From assembly GCA_022822855.1 (NCBI GenBank), contig JAJDYG010000007.1, forward strand, positions 1 through 47,077: a stretch of 47,077 nt of DNA. Direction: 5' to 3'. Source of the stretch: Dehalococcoidia bacterium. GTDB taxonomy: Bacteria; Chloroflexota; Dehalococcoidia; Bin125. Under the pieces are notes generated by a model. It was not told where the DNA came from. It did not search any database and was given only the letters and a program-made list of their open reading frames with translations. Below, piece after piece: positions 24,731-33,720 of this stretch (positions are counted from its first letter, which is position 1; each line of letters starts with the position of its first letter). A program made the translations under genes and the position numbers.

Positions 24731-24755
24731 CGCGATGAGATGCCGCGCCCGGCCG

Positions 24756-25535
24756 CTAGTCCACGACCGCAACCTCGTCCCCGACCCGCACCTCGCCGCC
24801 GACGATCACGTTCGCCTCGACGCCAAAGTCGAGATGGCCGTACTCGTCGTGCAGCAGTTTCATCAGGTCCAGGTCGCGGCCCTCGCCGGTCGGAGAGGCG
24901 TTCACCGCATTGCAGCGCTGGATCGGCGCGGTCACATCGATCTCGACCGTCTCGCCGATCTTGACCCGTTTGCCGACCCAATCGAACTCGCCCCACTGGT
25001 CGACGCCGTCGACCGAGAAGTTGAGCCGGAAGCGGCGCATGTCAACCTCAACCCCGGCCTTCTCGGACAGGTCGGCCAGGGAAGCTACTCCGCCCAGCGA
25101 TATCTGTGTCGGACCACGGTCGGTGAATCGCGACTCGCCTTCGCCCAACAGACGCAGCGGCTCGCGCTCCGGCCGTCCGCGCAGCGGATTCTCGGGGAGT
25201 CCGAGGACGACATCTGTCATCCAGTTGGAGAGCTCAAGCCGTGAGGCCGGGCTGTCGACCTCGGCAGTTTTGGTCTGGCCCTTCACGGTGACCGAGAGCA
25301 CGCGAGCTTCCGGGTCCCAGCCCGACTCAATCCAGGGCAGATACGGAGTATTCAACATCGTGACCGACTGGCGCTTCGAAACCCAACCCTGAGCGCCGAT
25401 GATCTCGGCGTTGCCGAAGGCGAAGATGAACGCCCGGTCGCCGACGACCGACTCCCCCGGCCGAAGCTCCAGCGACGCCATCGAGTGCGTCGTCATCCCC
25501 TTCACCGGATATGTGTAACAGGCGGAAATCTGCAT
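24756..25535 (-). CDS. MOSC-domain protein
   Basis: A 259-residue protein with the N-terminal MOSC beta-barrel (ISACYTYPVKGM...LRPGESVVGDRAFIF) and the MOSC domain (from about residue 110). The conserved Cys lies in PIQRCNAVNASPTGEGRDLD, followed by GHLDFGVEANVIVGGEVRVGD. MOSC proteins handle sulfur on a Cys and often bind molybdenum cofactor (mARC, YcbX, C-terminal Moco sulfurase). A reductase or sulfur-carrier role is possible but unproven. The ATG at 25535 has GGAGG six bases upstream; the gene begins 2 bp after the aminopeptidase N stop, so the two are coupled. Confidence 0.87.
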   Translation of the reverse strand: MQISACYTYPVKGMTTHSMASLELRPGESVVGDRAFIFAFGNAEIIGAQGWVSKRQSVTMLNTPYLPWIESGWDPEARVLSVTVKGQTKTAEVDSPASRLELSNWMTDVVLGLPENPLRGRPEREPLRLLGEGESRFTDRGPTQISLGGVASLADLSEKAGVEVDMRRFRLNFSVDGVDQWGEFDWVGKRVKIGETVEIDVTAPIQRCNAVNASPTGEGRDLDLMKLLHDEYGHLDFGVEANVIVGGEVRVGDEVAVVD

Positions 25536-25537
25536 GA

Positions 25538-28120
25538 TCAGCCTCCAGCCTGCGACACAGCAAACGCCCGACACGCCCGCGCCCGCTTCGCCTCATCCAA
25601 CGACTCCCGCAGAGGCCGCGAGAGAATCACCAGCTCGTCCCCCAGCTCTTCCAGCAGCGCCTCAGAGCGATCAATCACATGGTCGGACGGCGCCATCTGA
25701 CCCGGATACATCGCCCCGAAGAAGCGCGACGCGTACTCCTTGTCGCGCTTGTCGAAGACCGAACGCACCTCGTCGAAGAAGCGATCGGTGTAACCCTCGA
25801 GCAACGTGGCCTGAGGCTTCCACCAGAACCCGTGCATCGACGCCGTCAGCATCTGCAGCGACGCCTCCGTGTCTTCCTGGTAGCGAGTCCACGCTTCGGC
25901 TTTGACTTCGGCGTCGGCCCGCGACGTTCGGATTTGTTCGGCAGCCCGCCGTCCGCGGTCGGACCCATCGCGCTCCAGTTCCGCGTCCAGACGCTCGTAG
26001 CCTCCCGGAACGCTATACGCCGTCGCCTTGGTCACCAGCGACCAGCGCATGTCCTGATCCAGCTCAAACCCGTCGATTCCGGTGCCCTCATCGACCAGCG
26101 CCAGCGCTTCTCTGATGTGCTCAACGTTCTGTGCCGCGCCGAGCATCACCCGCGACCACATGATCCGGAAATCCTGCTCAGTCGCCGAGAACAGCTGGTT
26201 GCGCGCGAACCGGTAGAGACCAGCCGCGCTGTCGAGTCGCAAGTCGTCCGGCAGATAAGAACTCACTGCCTGAAGTGCGTTGTAGGCGACCGTCTGGGCG
26301 ATCTCCAGCGTGCTCTCCGAGGCCAGCTTGTCGGTCGCCAGAGCGGCGTAATCCGCCGCCGAGAACTGCTGATCGCGCACCATGTCCCACAGCGTGTGCC
26401 AGAGCAGCAGGCGCTGGAAGCCGTCGGGGAAGCGCTCCAGCTCGTCCTGGACGAAGGCCAGCGTGCGCTCGTCCAGCGCAATCTTGGCGAAGGCGTGATC
26501 GTCGTGGTTGGGGAAGACCGCGGCCGGAGCGGGAGCGCCCGAGAGCTCCTCGATCACTGTCGACGCGCCGTCGATATCGACCGGCTGAGCATCCCGCAGG
26601 CGCGGGCCGTCATCCGAGCGGTCGTAGACCGCGATCTCGGTTCGGTGCGGTCGCAGCGTCGGATGCTCGGCCGGAGCGGTCTGCTGGATCGTGAACGAGT
26701 TGACCGCGCCCTCGGCGACGTCCCACTGCGGCGCGATGGTGTTGACTCCGGCCGACTCCAGCCAGAGCTCCGACCAGCGGCCCAACTCACGCCCCGAGCC
26801 TCGCTCCAGAGCCGCGAGGAACTCGGACAGCGTCGTGTTGCCCCACGCGTGAGTGCGGAAGTAGTCGCGCATCCCGTCGCGGAAGCCGTCAGCTCCGAGG
26901 AATGCGACAAGCTGCTTCAAGACGGCCGCGCCCTTGCCGTAGGTGATGCCGTCGAAGTTGAGGAAGGTCGCGTCGGTGTCGGGCACATCGCCCGCGATCG
27001 GATGCGTCGTCGGCAGCTGATCCTGCTCATACGCCCAGGCCTTCATCCGCGCATGGAACGCCGACCACGCGCTCTCCGACCAGCGCGTCGCATGCTCCAT
27101 CGCCAGGTACGCCATGTAGGTCGCGAACGACTCGTTCAGCCACAGGTCATTCCACCAGCGCATCGTCACCAGGTCGCCAAACCACATGTGCGCCATCTCG
27201 TGCAGCACGACCTCGGCCCGGTTCAGCCGTTGAATCTCCGTTGGCGGGTCGCGGAAGATCATTCGCTCCGAGAACGTGATGCAGCCCACGTTCTCCATCG
27301 CGCCCATGTTGAACTCGGGCACGAAGACCTGGTCGTACTTGTCGAACGGATAGCGGAAGTCGAAGAACTCCGAGAAAAACGTCAACCCGTCCCGCGTCAC
27401 CTGGAAAAACTCGTCCGGGTCGAAGTAGGGCGCAATCGACTCCCGGCAGAGCACGCCCAGCGAGGTCTCGCCCGCCGCATCTGACCACGTGTCCTCGTAC
27501 CGCTTGTACGGACCTGCGATGAACGCGAACAGATAGGTCGAGATCCGCGGCGTCTCGGTAAACACGTGCGTCGTCCGACCCCCGCCAGCATCCGACGACG
27601 ACACCACCGGATAGTTCGCCGCCACTTCCCACTCCGTTGGAGCCGTCACGGTCAGGTCCAGCGACGCCTTGATGTCGGGTTGGTCGAAGCAGGGCAGTAA
27701 CCGGTGAGCGTCATACGGCTCAAAGTGGGTGTACAGGTACTCCTCGCCGTCCTCCGGATCGACGAACTGGTGCAGGCCCGCGCCGATGTGGTCGTACTCG
27801 TTCGTGTACGAGATCTCCACCACGTTCTCAGCCGACAAATCCGAACCATCCAGATAGAGCCGGTTCCGCTCATGCTTGATCTCGACCGATGATCCGTTGA
27901 CTGTCAGCGAATCGATCGACTTCGAGGTGCAGTCCAGGAACGTACCCACGGACGGATCGGCAAGCGAGAAGCGAACGCTCAGCGATCCCTCATACGTTGG
28001 CGACCCCTTCGTCAAACCCAACTCCAGCGCATAGCCCACATCCGACACCTGCGCGGCCCGCTCCTGCGCCTCAACCTCACTCAGCACGTTCAGCGTGTCC
28101 ATCGTTGCTGCCTCGGCCAT
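25538..28120 (-). CDS. pepN: Aminopeptidase N (M1 family)
   Basis: An 860-residue zinc aminopeptidase that removes N-terminal residues from peptides, presumably in the cytoplasm as there is no signal peptide. The exopeptidase motif is NMGAMENVGCITF. The zinc site is VLHEMAHMWFGDLVTMRWW with the second Glu in LNESFATYM. The length and the long helical C-terminal half match the actinobacterial/Chloroflexota PepN branch. The ATG at 28120 has GAGGA 6 nt upstream; a longer frame to 28186 runs into repeat DNA and is rejected. It leads a minus-strand transcript with the MOSC gene. Confidence 0.93.
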   Translation of the reverse strand: MAEAATMDTLNVLSEVEAQERAAQVSDVGYALELGLTKGSPTYEGSLSVRFSLADPSVGTFLDCTSKSIDSLTVNGSSVEIKHERNRLYLDGSDLSAENVVEISYTNEYDHIGAGLHQFVDPEDGEEYLYTHFEPYDAHRLLPCFDQPDIKASLDLTVTAPTEWEVAANYPVVSSSDAGGGRTTHVFTETPRISTYLFAFIAGPYKRYEDTWSDAAGETSLGVLCRESIAPYFDPDEFFQVTRDGLTFFSEFFDFRYPFDKYDQVFVPEFNMGAMENVGCITFSERMIFRDPPTEIQRLNRAEVVLHEMAHMWFGDLVTMRWWNDLWLNESFATYMAYLAMEHATRWSESAWSAFHARMKAWAYEQDQLPTTHPIAGDVPDTDATFLNFDGITYGKGAAVLKQLVAFLGADGFRDGMRDYFRTHAWGNTTLSEFLAALERGSGRELGRWSELWLESAGVNTIAPQWDVAEGAVNSFTIQQTAPAEHPTLRPHRTEIAVYDRSDDGPRLRDAQPVDIDGASTVIEELSGAPAPAAVFPNHDDHAFAKIALDERTLAFVQDELERFPDGFQRLLLWHTLWDMVRDQQFSAADYAALATDKLASESTLEIAQTVAYNALQAVSSYLPDDLRLDSAAGLYRFARNQLFSATEQDFRIMWSRVMLGAAQNVEHIREALALVDEGTGIDGFELDQDMRWSLVTKATAYSVPGGYERLDAELERDGSDRGRRAAEQIRTSRADAEVKAEAWTRYQEDTEASLQMLTASMHGFWWKPQATLLEGYTDRFFDEVRSVFDKRDKEYASRFFGAMYPGQMAPSDHVIDRSEALLEELGDELVILSRPLRESLDEAKRARACRAFAVSQAGG

Positions 28121-28142
28121 ATGAAATCCTCGACTTTCTAGA

Positions 28143-28256
28143 CCTCCCCCTTTGGGGGAGGTGCCCCGGAGGGGCGGAGGGGGCATCCGCCTGTGGGCCG
28201 TTGGTTCCGGCCGGCCCCCTCAGTCGCTTCGCGACAGCTCCCCCGCAGGGGGAGCC
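28143..28256. repeat. GGGGAG-hairpin repeat, two inverted units
   Basis: Two units lie head to head: 28143-28184 (ctccccctttgggggag followed by a GC-rich tail) and 28215-28256, which reads on the minus strand as ctccccctgcgggggagctg followed by tcgcgaagcgactga and ggggg. The second unit is nearly identical to those that bracket the DUF559 pseudogene at 42660-43113. Here the pair fills a divergent promoter region, so a pure terminator role is unlikely. Confidence 0.75.
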
Positions 28257-28346
28257 TTTCCTGACGCCGAGGGTACCAGCGAGCCTGCCTTACCATGCCG
28301 CACGACGACGCATTTTCGTGACCGATCAGTGAGAGAGGCCGAGACC

Positions 28347-29111
28347 ATGTCCGACGGTTACACCGAGTCCACCATCGAGGTCGCCGGCCTCCCGATCCAG
28401 GTCCGGCGCGGCGGCGACGGGCCCAGCGTCCTCGTCATTCATCACGAAACCGGCAATCCCGGCTGGCTCGAGTTTCACAACGCTCTTTCCGGCAGCCGCG
28501 ACGTCATCCTGCCGACTCTCCCGGGCTGGGACGGCACCGCGCGCGGCGACTGGATGCGCAGCGTCCGCGACATCGCCGCCGTCTGCTCGCTGTTGCTGGA
28601 CGAACTGGGCGTCGGCGACGCTACGGTCGTCGGGCTCGGCTTCGGCGGCTACATCGCCGCCGAGATGGCCACGGCCAACCAGTCGCGCCTGAGCGGCCTC
28701 GTCCTCGTCAATGCCATGGGTCTGCAGCCCGAGGACGGCGAAATCCGCGACCAATTCCTCGAAGCGCACGCCGACTACGTCAAGTCCTGCTTCGCCGATC
28801 CGGCCAACTTCACCGCCCTTTACGGCGAGGAGATCGCCACCGAGCAGCTCGTCGCCTGGGACGCCAACCGGGAAATGACCGCCCGCACCGCTTGGAAGCC
28901 CTTCCTCTACAGCCAGACGCTCCCTCACCTGCTCAAGAACGTCACCGTCAAGACCAAAGTCATCCGAGGCTCCGACGACACCGTCGTCCCAGCCGCCGTC
29001 GGCGAGCAGTACGTCGCGCTTCTCGGAGACGCTGAGCTGATCGAGATTTCCGGAGGCCACAACCTGGAATCCGACGCCGCCGAAGCTCTCGCAGAGGCGA
29101 TCGTCGGCTGA
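28347..29111 (+). CDS. Alpha/beta-hydrolase fold protein lacking the nucleophile Ser
   Basis: A 254-residue alpha/beta hydrolase-like protein. The oxyanion region VLVIHHETGNPGW and the helix after strand 5 are normal, but the elbow reads VVGLGFGGYIAAEMA: Gly98 stands where G-x-S-x-G enzymes have the catalytic Ser. The acid region (RGSDDTVVP) and the final His (SGGHNLESD) are kept. The protein might therefore be a non-hydrolytic member (binding protein, lyase or cofactor-free enzyme) or use another nucleophile. The ATG at 28347 follows GAGAG. It is followed only 4 bp later by the secreted metalloprotease-like gene. Confidence 0.85.
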   Translation: MSDGYTESTIEVAGLPIQVRRGGDGPSVLVIHHETGNPGWLEFHNALSGSRDVILPTLPGWDGTARGDWMRSVRDIAAVCSLLLDELGVGDATVVGLGFGGYIAAEMATANQSRLSGLVLVNAMGLQPEDGEIRDQFLEAHADYVKSCFADPANFTALYGEEIATEQLVAWDANREMTARTAWKPFLYSQTLPHLLKNVTVKTKVIRGSDDTVVPAAVGEQYVALLGDAELIEISGGHNLESDAAEALAEAIVG

Positions 29112-29115
29112 CCTC

Positions 29116-31497
29116 ATGTTCGTGCGCGCCGTTGGCATCGTTGCACTTACGGCGCTGATGGCTGCCGCGCTCTGGGTCGCGCTGCGAGGTTCGACAGTCG
29201 AGGCCCAGGCGACGCCGGGCGCCGAGATTCGGTTGGCGGCGCGCGACTTCGGCAATGGTTCAGTCTCGGTCGGACTGCAACACCGCCGGGCTGGCGCCTG
29301 GCGGTCCGTCACACCAACGAGACACATTCTGCCGGCATCGGCCGGCTTCAATCACTGGTACACGACCTCGGCGACCGAGATAGAGGTGGTTCAGGCCAGT
29401 GTCGAGATCGGACTGCGCAATCGAGCCTGGACTGCGGTTGACGGCCCCGACCAGTTCACAGTCACCATCGGCGGCAAGCGTTACATCGCCCGGTGCGGAC
29501 GCCTCAACCTGAAGCTTCAGGAAGACGGACTTGAGCTGCGGACCGGCTCTCGCAACTGCGAGGAGGTCATCGTCGTGGAACCCACCGGGTTGGCAGCCCC
29601 AACGGACGTCGGCATGCAGGTCCTCCGCGTTGCGGCTCGCCGCCTGTCAACGGGCGGAATCGAACTGGGGATTCAACGCTTGGCGGGCGGGCGATGGGAG
29701 GCCTTGCGTCAGCCGATCCGCCCGGTGCTCACCGGACTCTCGCGGAACACCTGGCGTTTCACTTCGAGTCTGGAGTTGCCAACCCTGCCTGCGCATGTAT
29801 TCGGCGATCTGCGGCGCGGCGTATCGATCGCGACACGCGACGGGGATTTCGACATCGAGGTTGATGGACGCGCCTATCGCACGCGTTGCGGAACCCTGGA
29901 TCTACATGTTCTTGCCGAGCACATCCTGGTCGACACCGGGGCTGAAGGATGCCATGAGAGCGCTCCGCTGCTCACGATCTGCCCGACCTCCGATTGCGAC
30001 GTGCAGCAGAATGCCGCTTATGCTTGGGAATCGCGTCAGATTGGCGCATCGCTGGATCAGATTGAGGTGACTCGCTCCGAGGCGCAAACGGTCGTCAATG
30101 CCATCTTCTCGGACTTTTTTCCTCGCAGCAGAGCTCCAACGGTCTCCTTCGGTAGCGAACAATCACACGGACACGCTGGCGGCAGTGAAATCGTGCTCGG
30201 TACGAGCGTTCGTAATCTTGGTGCCGTCGTGCACGAACTGGCCCACTCGTTGGTCGTTCGGGCGAATGTTAGAGACGTAGGTCACGGCGGCGCGTTTACT
30301 GCCATGCTGCTGTATCTCTGGGAGCGCTACTTCCCGATTGCCGATGTGCAAGCCGCTCGTGACGATGCCGACCGTCACGGGATCGAGGTTGCCTTGCGTC
30401 CACCCATTCAAACGAGGTTTAGCGAGGCGCGTCGGGTGATCGGTGAACTGTTCTGCGACCGGATAGATACATCGCCGGAGCTCTGCGCTGCAGCGACCGG
30501 TGCCATGACGCAACTGCCTGATGCCGTGTTCTCCGGCAAGTACGTTGGCGGCGGCAGCCTGCCGAACGGATGGTACGGCGCGGGCGAGCGAGCCGGAGTC
30601 GGCTTCCGGTCATATCTTGCTGTCGAGTCGAATGAGCCGATAACTGGGCCATCCCGCGCGCGGCTCAGCGTTGAGTGCAATACGGACGATGAGCTGGAGG
30701 TGGACGTGTGGTGGCGGCAGGCGGAAGAGCTTCCCTCGGTGCTGCAGTATCGATTCGGTGACGCTGAGTGGATTGAAGATCGTTGGTACACCATGAGCGG
30801 CGGAACCTGGAGCGACGACTCATGGGCATTGCATCGTGCACCTGATGCGCGAAAGTTTCTGCAGGCTGCCTTGTGGCATACGCGCAACGGGGAACCCTTC
30901 ACAGTGAGGTATGTCATGGACGGCCGCTTTCTCACGGCATCATTCGGTACCGACGGCATGTTCGATACACCGGTCCAGCCGAATCTCGTTCAGTGCGGCG
31001 AGAGTGATGTCGCTGTCGTCTCCGATGACCCGGTCATCGACTGGGGCCGCTTCGGCGACAACCTCTTCTGGGGCGTCGACGAGGACGAGTTACCGCTGAA
31101 GTCCTACGTCGCAACGGACGCCCTGATCGTGCAGACTGGCACCACGGTGCGACTGTCCCTTCAGTGCGAGATGGGACAGTTGGAAGTCGATCTCTACTGG
31201 GAGGTCGACAGTGACTTGGACTGGACGATCTTGTACCTCATCAACGATGGAGTCGTGCAGACCGAAGAATGGTCGTCAGGTTGGGGACGCTGGGGAGAGA
31301 CAGAGTACAAATGGACCGGCCGCGAGGAGGCCGCTGACTTGGTGGCGGCGCTTGCCTGGGCCGCGCAGACGGACGGAACTCTCACCGTCCAGTCGCACGC
31401 GCGAGACGACACCAATAGCCACTACACCGCCACCTTCGACCTCGACGGGCTCTTCGAGACCCCGGTCCAACCCAATCTCGCCCGCTGCGGCCGCTAG
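29116..31497 (+). CDS. Secreted or membrane-anchored metalloprotease-like protein with internal repeats
   Basis: A 793-residue protein with an N-terminal signal or anchor (residues about 4-22, hydrophobic). It then carries two related beta-rich modules (about 38-150 and 160-285, each ending in a YxxRCGxLxL strand), followed by a zinc-protease-like module with AVVHELAHSLVVR (His373, Glu374, His377) and GHGGAF (His390), a SprT-like layout. Two further repeats (about 505-655 and 665-793) both end with FxTPVQPNLxxCG. Family not recognised; paired Cys and repeated modules suggest an extracellular adhesive or proteolytic role. It starts 4 bp after the preceding gene. Confidence 0.8.
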   Translation: MFVRAVGIVALTALMAAALWVALRGSTVEAQATPGAEIRLAARDFGNGSVSVGLQHRRAGAWRSVTPTRHILPASAGFNHWYTTSATEIEVVQASVEIGLRNRAWTAVDGPDQFTVTIGGKRYIARCGRLNLKLQEDGLELRTGSRNCEEVIVVEPTGLAAPTDVGMQVLRVAARRLSTGGIELGIQRLAGGRWEALRQPIRPVLTGLSRNTWRFTSSLELPTLPAHVFGDLRRGVSIATRDGDFDIEVDGRAYRTRCGTLDLHVLAEHILVDTGAEGCHESAPLLTICPTSDCDVQQNAAYAWESRQIGASLDQIEVTRSEAQTVVNAIFSDFFPRSRAPTVSFGSEQSHGHAGGSEIVLGTSVRNLGAVVHELAHSLVVRANVRDVGHGGAFTAMLLYLWERYFPIADVQAARDDADRHGIEVALRPPIQTRFSEARRVIGELFCDRIDTSPELCAAATGAMTQLPDAVFSGKYVGGGSLPNGWYGAGERAGVGFRSYLAVESNEPITGPSRARLSVECNTDDELEVDVWWRQAEELPSVLQYRFGDAEWIEDRWYTMSGGTWSDDSWALHRAPDARKFLQAALWHTRNGEPFTVRYVMDGRFLTASFGTDGMFDTPVQPNLVQCGESDVAVVSDDPVIDWGRFGDNLFWGVDEDELPLKSYVATDALIVQTGTTVRLSLQCEMGQLEVDLYWEVDSDLDWTILYLINDGVVQTEEWSSGWGRWGETEYKWTGREEAADLVAALAWAAQTDGTLTVQSHARDDTNSHYTATFDLDGLFETPVQPNLARCGR

Positions 31498-31536
31498 ACT
31501 GCCTCCCGAAACCTCGAGTTCTGAGAAGGGTTCGCC

Positions 31537-32790
31537 ATGCACCTGATGTACTTCACCGAGCAGCCGATGTCGGCCTATGACGAGCACGCCGCTGAGGAGG
31601 GCGTCACCGCCCTGCTGTTCTCCAACTCCAACTTCGATCCCGTCGCCGGCTCGGAGCTCTACAACCATCGGCTGACCGAGTACAAGTTGGCCGAGGAAGT
31701 CGGCGTTGACGGGATCATGCTCAACGAGCACCACAACGCGCCCTTCTGCATGCAGGCCAAGTGCAACATCTGGGCCTCCGTCCTCGCCGGCGCCACCGAG
31801 CGCGTCAAGATCGTCCTGCTCGGCAACCCGCTGCCGCTGGCCGACAACCCGATCCGGCTCGCCGAAGAGCTGGCCATGATCGACATGATCTCCGGCGGCC
31901 GCCTCGTCTCCGGCTTCGTCCGCGGCGGCGGCACCGAGCAGCTCGCCACCGGCGTCAACCCGGCCTACAACCGCGAGCGTTTCGAGGAGGCTCACGACCT
32001 GATCGTCGAAGCCTGGACCCGTCCCGGCCCCTTCCGCTGGGAGGGCCGCCACTACCAGCACCGCGTCGTCAACCCCTGGGCCCTGCCGATGCAGCAGCCG
32101 CACCCGCGCATCTGGATCCCCGGTGTGCTCTCGCGCGAAACCGTGGTCTGGGCGGCCAAGCATCGCTACCCCTACATCGCGCTCAACACGACCATCGAGG
32201 CGACCAAGCGCATCTGGCAGACCTACGACGACGCAGCCCACGAGGTCGGCTACGACCCGGGCCCCGAGAACCGCGGCTACCTGCTCCGCGTCCACGTCGC
32301 CGACACCACCGAGAAGGCGATGCAGAACGCTTCGCAGTTCATGTGGATGCAGGGCGAGTTCACCGGACTCGCGCACCCGGTCTGGTCGAATCCGGCCGGC
32401 TACGCCTCGCCTCGCAACCGCGAGGCCCTGGTCGAGGTCATGAACGGCCGCCGCCCGCCGCCCCGCGCGCAGTCCTTCGACAACCAGATCGAGAACATGC
32501 AAATCATCGCCGGCACTCCCGACGAGTGCATCCGCAAGCTGCGCACCATCCTCGAAGAGACCCGGCCCGGCATCCTCGCTCTCTGGGGCAACGACGGCCG
32601 CGTCACGCACGAGGACTCGATGCGCTGCATTGAGTTGCTCGGCACCGAGGTCATGCCTGCGCTGAGAGACATGGGAGCCGAGCTCGACCTTGACGGCCCC
32701 TTCGACTCGGAGCCGCCCGTCAGCATCAGCTACGACGAAGCCGCCAAGGCCCGCGTCGCAGCCGCTGCCGCCGCTGGTTCGGGCGACTAG
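31537..32790 (+). CDS. LLM-class (luciferase-like) flavin-dependent oxidoreductase
   Basis: A 417-residue TIM-barrel protein of the bacterial luciferase/alkanesulfonate monooxygenase class, which uses reduced FMN (or F420) to oxidise a substrate. Recognisable parts: HLMYFTEQPM, VDGIMLNEHHNAPFCMQ, the core LLGNPLPLADNPIRLAEELA followed by MIDMISGGRL, and FVRGGGTEQLATGVNP. The C-terminal part IIAGTPDECIRKL is also typical. Such enzymes are strongly expanded in SAR202-type Chloroflexota. The J-domain/flavin-reductase protein in the window could in principle supply reduced flavin. GAGAAGGG precedes the ATG. Substrate unknown. Confidence 0.9.
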   Translation: MHLMYFTEQPMSAYDEHAAEEGVTALLFSNSNFDPVAGSELYNHRLTEYKLAEEVGVDGIMLNEHHNAPFCMQAKCNIWASVLAGATERVKIVLLGNPLPLADNPIRLAEELAMIDMISGGRLVSGFVRGGGTEQLATGVNPAYNRERFEEAHDLIVEAWTRPGPFRWEGRHYQHRVVNPWALPMQQPHPRIWIPGVLSRETVVWAAKHRYPYIALNTTIEATKRIWQTYDDAAHEVGYDPGPENRGYLLRVHVADTTEKAMQNASQFMWMQGEFTGLAHPVWSNPAGYASPRNREALVEVMNGRRPPPRAQSFDNQIENMQIIAGTPDECIRKLRTILEETRPGILALWGNDGRVTHEDSMRCIELLGTEVMPALRDMGAELDLDGPFDSEPPVSISYDEAAKARVAAAAAAGSGD

Positions 32791-32798
32791 CGACAACG

Positions 32799-32885
32799 AG
32801 CTCCCCTTCTGGGGGAGCTGCCGTTCTCATAACCTTTCTCCCCCCGCGTAGCGGGGGGAGATGCCGAAGGCAGAGAGGGGTTCCC
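32799..32885. repeat. GGGGAG-hairpin repeat, partial plus full unit
   Basis: A partial unit (ctccccttctgggggagctg, 32801-32820) is followed by a fuller one (32838-32885) with ctcccccc-loop-ggggggag, then atgccgaaggcagagagggg. It lies between two co-directional genes and belongs to the same dispersed family as the repeats near 28.2, 34.9, 42.7, 43.1 and 45.9 kb. Confidence 0.7.
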
Positions 32886-32945
32886 AAAAGGAGCGAAGAA
32901 CCAGAACCCACACGCGACCCAACACGAGCCTAAGGACTCCTAGAA

Positions 32946-33719
32946 ATGGCAACCGTAGACATCCTCCTCCCCGGCTACTCGTTCGGGACCGACTCCGGCA
33001 CGCCCGCCTTCTGCGCTGTGATCCTGGTCGAATCCGACGGCCGCCGCATCCTCGTCGACACGGCTCACGTCGGCCGCCGCGTCCAGCTCCAGGAACAGCT
33101 CGCCGCCCGCGGGCTCGGCGTCTCCGACATCGATCTCGTCTTCATGACCCACGCCCACTGGGACCACGTCCAGAACTTCGACGCCTTCCCCGACGTGCCC
33201 ATGGCGATCCACCCGCACGAGCGCAAGTACGCCTCGGAGCCCCATGTCAACGACTGGGCCACCCCTCAGTGGACCGGCGCTGCGATCGAGACCCACCCGA
33301 TGACCGAGGTCAACGACGGCGACGAGCTGGCCAAGGGCGTCAGGGTCATCCACCTGCCCGGACACTCCCCGGGCAGCATCGGTCTGCTGGTTGAGACGGA
33401 GGCCGGAGTCGCCGGACTGACCGGCGACGCGATGCACACCGCCGCCGTCGGCAAGGCCGGACGCAGCCCGCTCGTCTTCTACAGCGAGTCCCAGGCCAAC
33501 GAGTCCATCGCCCGCGTGATGAGCGCTTCCGACCTGCTCTACCCGGGCCACGACCGACCATTCCGAATGGTCGATGGTGATCCCGAGTACATCGAGGAGT
33601 ACAAGCTCACTCTCAGCGGAGTCCAGCCCAATATGGAGGGTCTGACCTTCGCCGATCCGCCCGGTGAGTTGGTCACCTGGGTCATGCCCGGCATCGAGGA
33701 TCAGCCCCAGTACGACTAG
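32946..33719 (+). CDS. MBL-fold metallo-hydrolase, N-acyl-homoserine-lactonase-like
   Basis: A 257-residue metallo-beta-lactamase fold enzyme. The dinuclear metal motif is FMTHAHWDHVQNF (H-x-H-x-D-H); further ligands are His in HLPGHSPGS, Asp in GLTGDAMHT and His in LYPGHDRPF. The layout is that of AHL-lactonase-like hydrolases, but these act on many lactones and esters. It is followed after 1 bp by an alpha/beta hydrolase gene, which suggests a joint ring-opening or ester-cleavage route. Confidence 0.88.
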   Translation: MATVDILLPGYSFGTDSGTPAFCAVILVESDGRRILVDTAHVGRRVQLQEQLAARGLGVSDIDLVFMTHAHWDHVQNFDAFPDVPMAIHPHERKYASEPHVNDWATPQWTGAAIETHPMTEVNDGDELAKGVRVIHLPGHSPGSIGLLVETEAGVAGLTGDAMHTAAVGKAGRSPLVFYSESQANESIARVMSASDLLYPGHDRPFRMVDGDPEYIEEYKLTLSGVQPNMEGLTFADPPGELVTWVMPGIEDQPQYD

Positions 33720-33720
33720 G

